64,000 nucleotides of DNA from JAJZNI01 sp035624785 (GCA_035624785.1 DASPQV010000010.1:7239-71238); one strand, 5' to 3'. Positions 28,649 to 37,847 are shown, counted from the stretch's first letter. Program-made: numbers and translations. Notes: a model not told the origin generated them from the sequence alone.

Positions 28649-29035
28649 ATGGCCGTGAAGGTGTTGATCGTCGAGGATCAGGAGCCGTTCCGGCTCGCCG
28701 CCCGGCTGGTCGTGGAGGCGACCGAGGGCTTCGAGGTGGTCGGGGAGGTGGAGACCGGCGAGGCCTCGGTCGACGCGGTCCCGGAGCTCGGACCTGATCT
28801 GGTCCTGATGGACGTCAACCTTCCTGGGATCAACGGGCTGGAGGCGACCCGGCGGATCCGGGCCGGGTCCGGGGCCCGGCAGCCCGTGGTCGTGCTGGTG
28901 CTCTCCACCTACGAGGCCGCCGAGTATGCGCCCCGTGCCGCCGAGGCGGGCGCCGCCGGCTTCATCCCCAAGGGGGAGTTCACCCCCGAGCGGCTCGAGG
29001 AGGAGTGGGCGGCCGCCGTCGCCGCGGGAGCCTGA
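28649..29035 (+). CDS. Stand-alone receiver-domain protein
   Basis: A 128-residue CheY-like receiver with no output domain. Acidic pocket VEDQEPFR, phospho-acceptor Asp55 in LMDVNLPG, the switch region LSTYEAAEY and the Lys in FIPKGEF. GAGAG precedes ATG 28649. It is divergent from the LuxR regulator across 145 bp, so it may act in the same pathway as a phosphate sink or a protein-interaction output. Confidence 0.88.
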   Translation: MAVKVLIVEDQEPFRLAARLVVEATEGFEVVGEVETGEASVDAVPELGPDLVLMDVNLPGINGLEATRRIRAGSGARQPVVVLVLSTYEAAEYAPRAAEAGAAGFIPKGEFTPERLEEEWAAAVAAGA

Positions 29036-29080
29036 GACCTCTCTCGCTGACAGGCCAGCGCGGATTTGCCCGACTCGGCC

Positions 29081-30268
29081 TCACTCGCTGACGCAGGTGC
29101 CGTCGCCCACCGCTCCGGTCCGGCCCTGGGCCGCCTGGATCGCCGCGGTGACCTCCGAGGTCGCCAGGGCGTAACCCTCGTCGGCAACGGTCGTGCTCAT
29201 CGCGAAGGTCACCCCGATCACCTGTCCGTTGAGGTTGACCACCGGCCCTCCGGAATCGCCGGGGATGACGTCGGCGCTGAGGACCACCGTCGACCGGGTC
29301 ACGTAGCTGTCGTAGTAGATGTTCCAGGTGGTGGCGTTGATGGTGCCCCTCACCGCTGCGGGTGCCTCCGCCTCCGGGCCCCCCTCCGGGTACCCGATCA
29401 CCGCTCCCTGGGTGCCGACCGCCGGGTTGCCGCCGGCGATCGCCAGAGGTGACAGACCCAGCCCGGGCACGCGGAGGATGGCGACGTCGACATCGGGGTC
29501 GAAGAGCACCACGGTCGCGTCGATGGCCCGTCCATCCGGGGTGCGGACCTGCTGGGTCTGGGAGCCGGCGACCACGTGGGCGTTGGTGAGCACGAGGTTG
29601 GGGCCGACCGGCCAGGCGGATCCGGCAACCGCCCCGTCCGGTCCGTCACACCCGTAGGCGACCACCTGTGAGACCTCGGCCGACGCGGCCCGGACGCCGC
29701 TGGTGTCGATGTTGCTCGGAGGAATCTGATCGGGGAGATCGGGACTGAGCCCGGGGAAGGGGTTGGGCAGGGCATTGCTCTGCAGGAACTCCTCGACCTG
29801 GGCCAGGAAGGCGGGCGGCTCCGGGGCGATGTGGAGCAGGGCTCGTTCGATCGCCGAGCCGCTGATCTGCTGGTTGACCACCTGGAGCGTGCTGCTCGCG
29901 AACGTGAAGCCGATGAACCAGAAGACGAAGAGGACGCCGAAGGCGCTGGTCAGGCTGCCAGCCACCGAATCCCAGGTGGCCAGGCGGGTCCTCAGGGTGA
30001 GCGCCCGGGCTCGGTAGCCGAGCATGCTGCCGAGGCCCTCGATGATGAGCAGGACGGCCAGGAAGATGCCAACCGCGATCAGGGATTGGTTCGCGCTTCC
30101 CGGGGTGGGGGAGAGCAGCCGGGTGAGGGGTCTGGCGACCAGGGCGCCGACCACGCTTCCGACCACCAATCCGAGCATTGCCAGCCCGCCCCAGGTGAGC
30201 CCCCGCCGGTAGCCGGAGAAGGCGAGCACGACGATGAGGGCGAGGATGATCAGGTCGAGCAGGTCCAT
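29081..30268 (-). CDS. CvpA-domain membrane serine protease (MarP-like)
   Basis: A 395-residue protein. Four TM segments of a CvpA-like domain occupy residues 1-135, then a linker, then a trypsin-like periplasmic protease. The triad is His231 in TNAHVV, Asp261 in DVAIL and Ser339 in GDSGGP. This is the layout of mycobacterial MarP, a protease needed for acid and oxidative stress tolerance. Two Cys residues (GCDG and the C-terminal GTCVSE) could form the disulfide seen in MarP. ATG 30268 starts at the first TM; the frame opens at 30313. Confidence 0.9.
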   Translation of the reverse strand: MDLLDLIILALIVVLAFSGYRRGLTWGGLAMLGLVVGSVVGALVARPLTRLLSPTPGSANQSLIAVGIFLAVLLIIEGLGSMLGYRARALTLRTRLATWDSVAGSLTSAFGVLFVFWFIGFTFASSTLQVVNQQISGSAIERALLHIAPEPPAFLAQVEEFLQSNALPNPFPGLSPDLPDQIPPSNIDTSGVRAASAEVSQVVAYGCDGPDGAVAGSAWPVGPNLVLTNAHVVAGSQTQQVRTPDGRAIDATVVLFDPDVDVAILRVPGLGLSPLAIAGGNPAVGTQGAVIGYPEGGPEAEAPAAVRGTINATTWNIYYDSYVTRSTVVLSADVIPGDSGGPVVNLNGQVIGVTFAMSTTVADEGYALATSEVTAAIQAAQGRTGAVGDGTCVSE

Positions 30269-30329
30269 CTTGGCCGAGTCTGACGGGTGAGGGCGCGCCC
30301 AGGAGGGCCGCACCCGGTCGACGGGCCGG

Positions 30330-31586
30330 TCAGGTGCCGACCGGGACGCCGAGCACCGACGCCAGGACCCCGATCAGCGCGGCGACCACCAGGCCGATGA
30401 CGACGTTGCGGCGCAGGACGAGCATCCAGATCAGCGCCGCGCCCAGGACGCCCGCCTGCCAGACCTGGGTGAGCGCCAGGCCGAGAGGGATCGCCGCCCC
30501 GGCGATGGCGCCGATGGCCGCCGGTCCGGCGCCGGTCAGGAACGCCTGGATCCCCAGATTGCTGCGCAGCCGTTCGAAGTGCCTGGCGCCGAGGAGCACA
30601 AAGGCGAAGGACGGGGAGAAGGCAACCAGGGCGGCGAGCAGCCCCCCGCCGAGCCCGGCCGCCGCATAGCCGACCACGGCCACCGTCTGGACAACCGGGC
30701 CGGGGGTGATCTGGCCCAGGGCGACGGCGTTGAGGAACTGTCCCCCGGTCATCCAGTGATAGACGTGGACCACGTCGGTCTGCATCAGCGGGATGATCAC
30801 GAAACCGCCGCCGTACGAGAGGGCGCCGACCTTGAACGCCTCCCAGACGAGCGCCCCGAGACCGCCCGCAGCGGCTGCGACCGCCAGCACCGGGATCGAC
30901 GCGAAGCTGTGGAGCCTCGCGGCCGGCTGGGGCCACAACTGCCGCACGCTCACCTCGGCGACCCCCGCCGCCAAAAGGATGAGCACCAGGAAGGAGCCGA
31001 TGGTGGCCGCCGCGGCAGCCCCGGCCGCGCCGTAGGCCAGCCAGCGGGCCTTCTCGGCCCGGCTGGAGCCGATCCGCCTCCAGCTGGCGGGCATCAAGCC
31101 GATGGCCGCATTCAGGGCGACGGCGGCGACCGCCGCGCCCGCTCCCGCGGCCGCACCCTGGACCTCTCGCGGAGGATGGCTGGCCAGGAAGAGCGCGGAG
31201 AGCCCGAGGATGACGACCAACCCAGGGACGATGAAGCAGAGGCCGCCGACCAGCGCGCCGACGATTCCGCGAAGCCGCCACGCGCAGAAGATGGCAAGCT
31301 GGGTCGACGCCGGGCCGGGCAGCAGGTTGGTCGCCGCGATGCCGTCTTCGAACTCGGTGGCGGAGATCCAACCGCGATCGGTCACGCAAAGACGGCGAAG
31401 CAGGGCGATGTGGGTGGGCGGACCTCCGAAGCCGATGCAGCCGATCCGGGTCCACTCACGGGCGATGGTGGGCACGGAGACACCGCCTCCACCTGGTGCC
31501 CGCACCTCCGGGTGCGCCGCTGATTCGGTCACGGCACCGATGGCGGGGTCGCCTGCCTCACCCTGAGGGCCCAGTTCGCCGCCCAC
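30330..31586 (-). CDS. chrA: Chromate transporter family protein
   Basis: A 418-residue protein with two homologous halves of the CHR family. The N-terminal half carries FGGPPTHIALLRR and LLPGPASTQLAIF; the C-terminal half carries YGGGFVIIPLM and GQITPGPVVQT. About ten hydrophobic segments. It is a full-length (two-domain) chromate/sulfate antiporter homologue; whether it moves chromate is unknown. The start is uncertain: GTG 31586 adds a 37-residue hydrophilic leader, while GTG 31475 begins right at the domain with GGAGG eleven bases upstream. Confidence 0.88.
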   Translation of the reverse strand: MGGELGPQGEAGDPAIGAVTESAAHPEVRAPGGGGVSVPTIAREWTRIGCIGFGGPPTHIALLRRLCVTDRGWISATEFEDGIAATNLLPGPASTQLAIFCAWRLRGIVGALVGGLCFIVPGLVVILGLSALFLASHPPREVQGAAAGAGAAVAAVALNAAIGLMPASWRRIGSSRAEKARWLAYGAAGAAAAATIGSFLVLILLAAGVAEVSVRQLWPQPAARLHSFASIPVLAVAAAAGGLGALVWEAFKVGALSYGGGFVIIPLMQTDVVHVYHWMTGGQFLNAVALGQITPGPVVQTVAVVGYAAAGLGGGLLAALVAFSPSFAFVLLGARHFERLRSNLGIQAFLTGAGPAAIGAIAGAAIPLGLALTQVWQAGVLGAALIWMLVLRRNVVIGLVVAALIGVLASVLGVPVGT

Positions 31587-31674
31587 TCGATTCTCAGCTC
31601 ACCAGGCTACTCATCACGGCGGCTCGGCCGGCACCCCCTTGCCCCGCGCACCCATCCGGCTGCCAGCGAAGGCC

Positions 31675-32466
31675 TCAGCTGCGCAGGTAGGAAGCCCCGT
31701 TGACGTCCACGATGGTGCCGGTGCACTGCTCCGGAGCGGTGGCGAGGAAGAGGATCACCTGCGCGACCTCCTCGGGTCGGGCCACGCGTCCCATGGGCAT
31801 CTGGGCCAGGATCTCCGCGCCCTGCGGGCTCCGAAGGTGATCGACGGTCATGCCGGTCTCCACCCATCCCGGCGCCACCGTGAACACGTAGATCCGGTGC
31901 GGGGCCAGGGCTCGGGCGAGCGACTGGCCCATGGCGTTGAGGCCGGCCTTGCTGGCTCCGTACGCCGGATGATCGGGCTCGCCGCGGAAGGCTCCCCGGG
32001 ACGAGACGTTGATGATCCTGCCGCCGCGGCCCAGCATGCGGTCCACGGCGCACCAGCAGAGCCAGGCGGGACCGAGGAGGTTGACCTCGAGAGTACGGTG
32101 CCAGGCGTCCTGCCAGGCGTCGTAGCCGACGCCGGGAAGGCGGTGCTCCTGATAGATCCCGGCGTTGTTGATCAGGACGTCGAGGCCGCCGAGATGATCG
32201 GTCGCCTCATCCACGATGCGCTTCGCGGCAATGGGGTCAGCCACGTCACCGGCGACCAGGGCGTGGCCCGTCCCGGCGAGCGATTCCAACGTCTCCCGGG
32301 CGGCGGCCTCCTCATGGCGGTAGTGGACGGCGACCCGGGCGCCTCGTCGCGCGAACCCGATGGCGGCGGCGCGGCCGATGCCCCGAGAGGACCCGGTGAT
32401 CAGGACGCGCTGGCCGGTGAGGCCGCTCTCCGCGAGATGGGCAGGCCCCTGGCTCTCCATGCTCAT
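31675..32466 (-). CDS. SDR-family oxidoreductase
   Basis: A 263-residue classical short-chain dehydrogenase. Cofactor motif TGSSRGIG near residue 27, NNAG near 105, Ser in INVSSRG and the catalytic pair YGASK near 172. C-terminal PEEVAQVILFLATAP and GTIVDVNGASYLRS are typical of 3-oxoacyl-ACP-reductase-like SDRs. His and Arg near the cofactor motif (VAVHYRHEE) suggest NADP preference, which is inference. ATG 32466 is preferred; ATG 32460 is two codons in. It is the last backbone gene before tRNA-Pro. Confidence 0.88.
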   Translation of the reverse strand: MSMESQGPAHLAESGLTGQRVLITGSSRGIGRAAAIGFARRGARVAVHYRHEEAAARETLESLAGTGHALVAGDVADPIAAKRIVDEATDHLGGLDVLINNAGIYQEHRLPGVGYDAWQDAWHRTLEVNLLGPAWLCWCAVDRMLGRGGRIINVSSRGAFRGEPDHPAYGASKAGLNAMGQSLARALAPHRIYVFTVAPGWVETGMTVDHLRSPQGAEILAQMPMGRVARPEEVAQVILFLATAPEQCTGTIVDVNGASYLRS

Positions 32467-32677
32467 GACCACGGCATCGTAGCCAGCTGACCGGACCGTC
32501 CTGCCGGCGCGGCCTCCGCCCGTGCTGGTCACCAGCGCCTGCGGGGCGGCGGGCAAGCTGAGGTGGCCAGCGCTCACCCGGGCGTCATAATGGTGCGATC
32601 GGGCTGAAACCAACGCTCGCCGTGCCGTCGAAAGGCAGTTTCTCAGGGGCGAGCGAAGCAGCCCGATTGATCACCGT

Positions 32678-32753
32678 CGGGGCGTGGCGCAGCTGGTAGC
32701 GCGCTTGCTTTGGGAGCAAGAGGTCCCCGGTTCAAATCCGGGCGCCCCGACCA
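32678..32753 (+). tRNA. tRNA-Pro (anticodon TGG), CCA encoded
   Basis: The acceptor stem CGGGGCG pairs with CGCCCCG before A-CCA (32750-32753). The anticodon stem CTTGC/GCAAG encloses the loop TTTGGGA, giving anticodon TGG. The T arm CCCGG-TTCAAAT-CCGGG is perfect. Length 76 with CCA. Its 3' half from the anticodon loop onward is the core repeated at 40899 and, in part, at 58801, so this gene is the integration target of the elements to the right. Confidence 0.97.
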
Positions 32754-32754
32754 C
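32709..32754 (+). repeat. Left attachment core (3' half of tRNA-Pro)
   Basis: These 46 bases, from the anticodon loop through CCA plus one, are identical to 40899-40944. Their first 17 bases equal 58801-58817. A tRNA 3'-half core of this size is the standard attachment site of tyrosine-recombinase elements. Confidence 0.85.
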
Positions 32755-33010
32755 TACATCGCGGGAAATCGCTTCAGTATCAACGACTTCGCGGTGTTCA
32801 GAGTCGATGATAAGGTCGCCTGAAAGGGGGTGGTCACCCGGCCGACTGAGTGCCGGCCGGGGGAGGGTATCCGACACGGGGCTGCCCATTGGCGATGCGA
32901 CCGGGGAGTGGCCGGGAACCTGGACGGTAAGGGCGCCACGCGGGTTGGTCCGGGGTGCCCTCGAAGGCGAATGGGCTGTGGCCCGCGCCATCGAGCCGTC
33001 CCCAGCTTGA
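32755..33010 (+). repeat. Conserved left end of element A, homologous to 40945-41202
   Basis: About 256 bp directly after the tRNA align with the sequence directly after the 40.9-kb core copy. The longest match includes GGGCGCCACGCGGGTTGGTC and, shortly after, GGCGAATGGGCTGTG. No shared reading frame is evident, so this is probably a non-coding end sequence, perhaps the recombinase arm-site region. Confidence 0.8.
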
Positions 33011-33349
33011 GGGCGGGCGGAGGAGGGGAGACGCTACGGGATTCAAATGAGGTCAACGGCTGGGGGGTCAGGCCGGGCGTAGGGCCGACGGGCCCACACC
33101 TTCGGATCCGGATGCAGATCTCCCGAAGTGTCCGCACCCTGGGCGCGATCCAAGTGGCTGGGTGGTGGCTCGCCGCTACGCAAACGGCGAGTCCCTGGGC
33201 AACCTCTGCCGGGCAGCTCCGCTGGCTTGTCGATCGGCCTGGAGCGATTTGAGCCGGTTCACGAGGCGCCGAGCCCGCGGGCGGCAGGGCAGCCAGGTGG
33301 TTGATGCAGTCAGAGGGATCGACATCCACGACTGGCGAGAGGCCGAGGC
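33011..33349. other. Element A spacer without a supported gene
   Basis: No frame here has a recognisable domain. The stretch ends in the transposase scrap at 33350-33480. Confidence 0.4.
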
Positions 33350-33480
33350 CGTACCGTTGTCGCAGCGGATGAACGGTGGGGCGCCTCGCTGGGCATAAAC
33401 CTTGTCGAGGAAAGTGACCACCTCGTGGGCGGTGATGGAGCGGCCAATGCGCAAAGCCAGGGGTGTCTGGCATCGCGCCG
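33350..33480 (-). pseudogene. IS3-family transposase fragment (integrase core)
   Basis: The minus strand encodes TPLALRIGRSITAHEVVTFL followed shortly by GAPPFIRCDNGT, the part of the IS3-type rve (DDE) catalytic domain that contains the second Asp. The typical continuation EFIA and the Trp-Gln-Asn-Gly region are missing after the CDNG motif, and no start or inverted repeats are visible. Only about 45 residues remain. Confidence 0.65.
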
Positions 33481-33594
33481 CGGAGCTACAGGAGCACGGG
33501 AATTCCGGTCATTTCTCCGCTTGATGAACATCTCCGTCAGAGCCCGTTGATGTCGACGCATATCTTCTCGAAAGCACGGGTATTCGCCATCACG

Positions 33595-34440
33595 TTATCC
33601 TGCTGGCTGCACCGAGATGTCGCCCGACACTGTGGTGACCGCGATCAAGTGGGTGGACGAGGGGTCCGTGGGAACGCCAATGGTGGTGGCCCCCGTGGTG
33701 CTGTGCGCGGTGACCAGGTATGGCAAACTCGGGGCGGGAACCGTCACCAGCACGCTGCCCGAGGTGACATTTACCCACACGTTGGACGGCGCCGTCGAGA
33801 AGCCGAGGGAGACGGCGCCGGAGACGTCGCTGGCCTTGACCCTGGAAGCGCCCAGGGTCCTCCCTCTGATTGTGCCGGAGATGGTGTTGAGCGTAGCCGT
33901 GCCGCCGATATCGCTGACCGTCTGGCCGCCTGACGTCGACTGCAATGAGACGCCATGCAGGCCGATCGCGGTGATGTTGCCGGATACCGTCGACAGTGAG
34001 ATGTCATGCAGGCCAGTCGCGGTGATGTTGCCGGACACAGTCGAAGCGGTGACCGCAAGCTGGGGAGGGACCTTCACGGTGAGGTGGGCGGAGCAGGCGT
34101 CGACGACGAGCCATGACCAGGGGCAGGACACGTCAATCGACACTCCTGCACCGGATCTGGTGATCGTGACGGTGGGCTGGAGGAGATGGTAGTCGACGGC
34201 GCCGCTGACGTGCACCTGGTCATCTCCGCTGGGCATGAAGCTGAGGTCGCCGGCCACGATCGTGGCGGAGACGGCGTTCTCAGACGCTGGCAGGGTGCGG
34301 TCCACGGAGATCTTGTCGCTGACGCCAAGGGCCACGACGTTCAGGGTGCCCCAGGCGATCATGCACAGGGCGATAGTCACGCCGACAGTCAGGGCGACGA
34401 TCCGGCCGGTGATGAGTCGTTTGGGGGAGGACATGGGCAT
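33595..34440 (-). CDS. Membrane-anchored DUF4097-like beta-repeat protein
   Basis: A 281-residue protein. One N-terminal TM segment (about 9-32, RIVALTVGVTIALCMIAWG) is followed by a Ser/Thr/Val/Gly-rich beta-repeat domain. This resembles DUF4097 or putative adhesin proteins, with repeated STVSGNITA and TTVSGDISV motifs. Two tandem 17-residue units near residues 170-205 are almost identical in protein and DNA (TVSGNITATGLHDISL and TVSGNITAIGLHGVSL). Probably exposed outside the membrane; function unknown. ATG 34440 was chosen because it places the TM at the start; the frame is open to 34590. Confidence 0.75.
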   Translation of the reverse strand: MPMSSPKRLITGRIVALTVGVTIALCMIAWGTLNVVALGVSDKISVDRTLPASENAVSATIVAGDLSFMPSGDDQVHVSGAVDYHLLQPTVTITRSGAGVSIDVSCPWSWLVVDACSAHLTVKVPPQLAVTASTVSGNITATGLHDISLSTVSGNITAIGLHGVSLQSTSGGQTVSDIGGTATLNTISGTIRGRTLGASRVKASDVSGAVSLGFSTAPSNVWVNVTSGSVLVTVPAPSLPYLVTAHSTTGATTIGVPTDPSSTHLIAVTTVSGDISVQPAG

Positions 34441-34902
34441 GCCAACCTTGGGTTGACGCAGTGAGGGGCTTCGGCGAAGCACCCGCCGGTGTTGCTCTTC
34501 TGCTTGCCTCACGCGTCCGTTGACGGATGTCATCATCATCGCCGGGCAGACCACGTCGAACCACGATCCAAAGGGGCAGATCGACATCAATCTTTAGTAG
34601 GGGGTGCGCCGACCGGGAGTCACGCCCCGCCCCCGGATTCAGCGGCGCGCGCCCGCCGTCTCCCGTTCGGATGTGCGGGTCCGAATTCGAAGGCAGCTCG
34701 GTCGGTCGAAGAGGAGTAGTCGGGGAACAATCTCTTCCTACTCCCTGGGGTTGAGATCGACGCCACCTCCATCACCGTGGCCCACCCCAGTGTTCTGCCA
34801 CGATCATCCGGATTGAACGCTGCTATCGCCACGGAAGCGCTGTATCCGGAGCAAACGACCAAGGGTATCGGCAAGGCGGGTGATCCGCCGATAATCGCGC
34901 CG

Positions 34903-35273
34903 ATGGCGCCCCCGTCCGGTCGTCACTCAGAGGCACCGGTTCCTCTGGTGGGCACCAAGATTCGCGCCCCAGTACCGGTAGCTGGCTACCACGAGCGCCG
35001 GAGGCTGAGCGGCCGGCTTGACGCGGCGCTGGGCGACACCATCCGCTGACCCTCCTGTCCGCACCGCCAGGCTTTGGGAAGACTGTGGCGGTTGCCAGCT
35101 GGCTCGCGGCTCGGGGTGTGCCCTACGCGTGGCTGTCGCTCGATGCGGGCGACAACGACCTCGCCCGGGTCGCACGGTACCTCGCTGCGGCGCTCCGAGG
35201 GGCCCGGCCGACGATGGGCACGGGGATGGCAGCCCTCCTTGGTCCTGGGACGAACACGACAGGATCGCGCTGA
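34903..35273 (+). pseudogene. MalT/LuxR-type ATP-dependent regulator, frameshifted N-terminal fragment
   Basis: From ATG 34903 the frame reads PLVGTKIRAPVP and RLSGRLDAALGDTIR, then stops at TGA 35047. In the next frame from 35049 it continues TLLSAPPGFGKTVAVASWLA and WLSLDAGDNDLARVARYLAA, ending at 35273. One missing base (CGC-TGA for CGC-CTG-A) restores the expected join. This matches the first 110 residues of MalT-type activators, including the intact gene at 49218-51359. The remaining 600 or so residues are absent, so it is both frameshifted and truncated. Confidence 0.85.
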
Positions 35274-35277
35274 GGAA

Positions 35278-36546
35278 TCACCCGATTGCGGTGTGAGGCA
35301 ACGCGGTGCGCCGACTACGCCGTAAGCCGGTGATTCTCCCCCCGTGTGTGCGCACTGCGTTGACTGCGCGTCGGACCGCCCAAGCGAGCGCAAAGCAGAT
35401 CACGATTCCGGTCGATGCGACCACTGCAAACTTGACCTCGCCGGGCCATGCCAAGCGCCTGAGACCAAGCTCGAGCAGGGTGAGCACCGGAAGCTGGAGA
35501 AAGAAAGCTGCGTAGGAGTCGCGGCTCAGTGCACGGACCAGCCGGCCGGACCAGCGAGCGGCCTGGCGGAAAAGGTCGATCATGGCGAGCGACCACCCCA
35601 CTGCCACCACACCCCAGGCGACCGCGAACACCGCCACCTGCCACTGCCAGCCCGCGACAGAGACGTACGGCGGTTGGCTGGACCTGTATGCGATGAACAG
35701 CCACGCAACGTAGGCGACGGCTGGCAACGGCGCCAGCCAACATGCCCGGCGGATCGACGCGGAGGGCCGCTCAGTGAGCCAGGCACGTTCGCCGGCCAGG
35801 AGGCCGACGGCGAAAACGCCCGCAAGCTGTGGCCACTCCCAGAGGTGGAGGTCAAGTGGCTGCACTGATCCGAGTGGGAAGGGGAGCCAAACCAGGAAGG
35901 TGAGGGCGGCGATCAGCGCGGTGGCGCCTACGAGGTGCCGCATCTGCAGGGGCGTGGGCCCTGTTTCCCTGGCCGGCCGAATCCAGCGCCAGCCGGCGTA
36001 GCACAGCGTGAAGAACAGCAGCACCGCCACAAACCACATCTGGTCGGGTTCGAGGTGCTGCAGCTGCCATTGCAGGATTCCCGGCAGCGTCGCCGGGTAC
36101 CCGATCACCTCGAGGATCACCCACACGACGGCTGGGACGACCACGACCACGGTGGCCAGGTACGGCACGCCGAGGCGGATCAGCCGATCGCGCAGGAACC
36201 TACCGGTGCCCTTGCGAGCCAGCGCTCGCGGGGTGAACAGGCCGGCGACGAGCATGAACGTCTCGAGCGCGAAGAGGATGCCGACCACGCCCGGCGCCGA
36301 CAGCACATTCTGCGCGACCGGGCTCAACGTGGGCTCCGTATAGAGGCCCGTGCCGACCGCGCCATAGGTTGCGGCCGCGTGATAGAAGATGATGCCGGCG
36401 ATCAGCACCCACTTCAAGTTGTCCAGGTAGACAAGGCGCGTGCGTCCGGAGATGGCTTGGACGCCTGCGAGCTCGACGCTGAGCTTGGCCGCGGGGGCCG
36501 CCACTCGCGGTGGCCTGTCGGGAAACCCTATCGACATAGTGGCCAT
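35278..36546 (-). CDS. Acyltransferase-3-like membrane protein
   Basis: A 422-residue protein with about ten TM segments. It opens with RTRLVYLDNLKWVLIAGIIF and YHAAATYG, the R/xxxLD-His pattern of acyltransferase family 3 (OafA/YrhL class). Such enzymes transfer acetyl or other acyl groups to extracytoplasmic glycans or lipids. It is paralogous to the upstream gene 36528-37847, which overlaps its start by 19 bases, so the two are co-translated. The 3' end lies five bases from the regulator pseudogene. Confidence 0.82.
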   Translation of the reverse strand: MATMSIGFPDRPPRVAAPAAKLSVELAGVQAISGRTRLVYLDNLKWVLIAGIIFYHAAATYGAVGTGLYTEPTLSPVAQNVLSAPGVVGILFALETFMLVAGLFTPRALARKGTGRFLRDRLIRLGVPYLATVVVVVPAVVWVILEVIGYPATLPGILQWQLQHLEPDQMWFVAVLLFFTLCYAGWRWIRPARETGPTPLQMRHLVGATALIAALTFLVWLPFPLGSVQPLDLHLWEWPQLAGVFAVGLLAGERAWLTERPSASIRRACWLAPLPAVAYVAWLFIAYRSSQPPYVSVAGWQWQVAVFAVAWGVVAVGWSLAMIDLFRQAARWSGRLVRALSRDSYAAFFLQLPVLTLLELGLRRLAWPGEVKFAVVASTGIVICFALAWAVRRAVNAVRTHGGRITGLRRSRRTALPHTAIG

Positions 36547-37847
36547 GCCTGTCCTTCCTGTCTCATGCGATCAAGGGCCGATCCGCGGCTGAGGTTCGGC
36601 TGCGAGCCTGTCGTTCTCCACTGCCGTCCGCGGGCGGCGCTGCGTGTCCGGCGGGCCGCCCAGGCAAGCGTGAAGGAGATCACGATGCCGGCCGGCGCCG
36701 TCAGTGCCAGCTTGACCTCGCCCGGCCACCTGAAGCGCCATAGGGCGAGCTCGAGGGTGGTCAGCACCGGCAGCTGGAGGAAGTACGCTCCGTACGAGGC
36801 CCGGCCGAGCGCACGGACGAGCCGGCCGCTCCAAGCCCCGATCTGGCGAAAGAGGTCGATCATGGCGAGCGAACCGGCCACTGCCACCACACCCTCCGCA
36901 GCGGCTGCGGCCGCTGCCTGCCAGTGCCAGCCACCTGCGAAGAGCGCCATGCCCGACCCCGACGACATGTCCGATCCCGACACGGCGACGATCGCGAAGA
37001 GAACCCCGACAGTGACAGGCGCTGCCACCCAGCATGCCCGGCGGATCAGTCTGGAAGGTCTCCTGGCGAGCCAGCCGCGCTCCCCGGCCAGCACGCCCAT
37101 GGCGAAGAGGACCGCCAACTGCGGCCACTGCCAGAGATGGGCGTCAAGGGGTTGAAATGAGCCCACCGGGAAGGCGAGGCGTATTGCAAAGGACAGCACC
37201 GCAATCAGGGCCGCTGCCAGGAGGAGGTGCCGCATTTGAAACGCCTCGTCCCTGGGTTCTCTCGGTGGTCGGGCCCAGCGCCATACGGCGTAGCCCAGGG
37301 TGAAGAGCAGCAGCACGGCCATGAACCACATCGGGCCGGGGACGAGCCACCGAAGCTGCCACTGCACGAAAGCGGACAGCGTCAGCGGGTAGCCGGTCAC
37401 AGCCACGATCATCCACACCACTAATGGGTAAACGACCACCACAGCGACCACGACCGGCGCGCCGAGGCGGAGCAGCCGGTCTCGGAGGAACTTCGCGCTG
37501 CCCTTCCTCACGAACGACATCGGGGTCAGGAGGCCAGCGACGAGCATGAACGTCCCAAGGGCGAAGAGGTCGCCGGCCTCGGTCAGCACCGACACGATGG
37601 CCTTGGTCACCGAGCCCAGCGAGGGCTCGACGTACGGCCACGAGCCGATCGCGCCGTAGGCTGTCGCCGCGTGGCTGACAATGACGCCAGCGATCAGCAC
37701 CCACTTCAGATTGTCCAGGTGCGAGAGGCGGGCGCTCGCCCCCGGCTGCCCTGCCATCCTTGCTGCTCCGTGACCGTCGCTGGCCTGGGCACCTGTACTG
37801 TCTACCGCCTGGGTGACCCCCGGCTCAAAGGTTAGTGCGACAGGCAT
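36528..37847 (-). CDS. Acyltransferase-3-like membrane protein (tandem paralogue)
   Basis: A 439-residue, roughly ten-TM protein, clearly related along its length to the downstream product. Shared features are the LDNLKWVLIAG start, the RKG-FLRDRL-RLG loop, the MWF-AVLL-FTL-YA segment and WSGRLVRAL near the end. ATG 37847 is preferred over 37880 because it starts closer to the conserved domain. First gene of the overlapping pair and 59 bases downstream of the esterase gene on the same strand, so a three-gene surface-modification operon is likely. Confidence 0.82.
   Translation of the reverse strand: MPVALTFEPGVTQAVDSTGAQASDGHGAARMAGQPGASARLSHLDNLKWVLIAGVIVSHAATAYGAIGSWPYVEPSLGSVTKAIVSVLTEAGDLFALGTFMLVAGLLTPMSFVRKGSAKFLRDRLLRLGAPVVVAVVVVYPLVVWMIVAVTGYPLTLSAFVQWQLRWLVPGPMWFMAVLLLFTLGYAVWRWARPPREPRDEAFQMRHLLLAAALIAVLSFAIRLAFPVGSFQPLDAHLWQWPQLAVLFAMGVLAGERGWLARRPSRLIRRACWVAAPVTVGVLFAIVAVSGSDMSSGSGMALFAGGWHWQAAAAAAAEGVVAVAGSLAMIDLFRQIGAWSGRLVRALGRASYGAYFLQLPVLTTLELALWRFRWPGEVKLALTAPAGIVISFTLAWAARRTRSAARGRQWRTTGSQPNLSRGSALDRMRQEGQAWPLCR

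Noticed and set aside
34680..34750. Attenuator hairpin GGAGTAG/CTACTCC before the regulator pseudogene
   Set aside because: A 7-bp stem with an 18-base loop is expected by chance in sequence of this composition.
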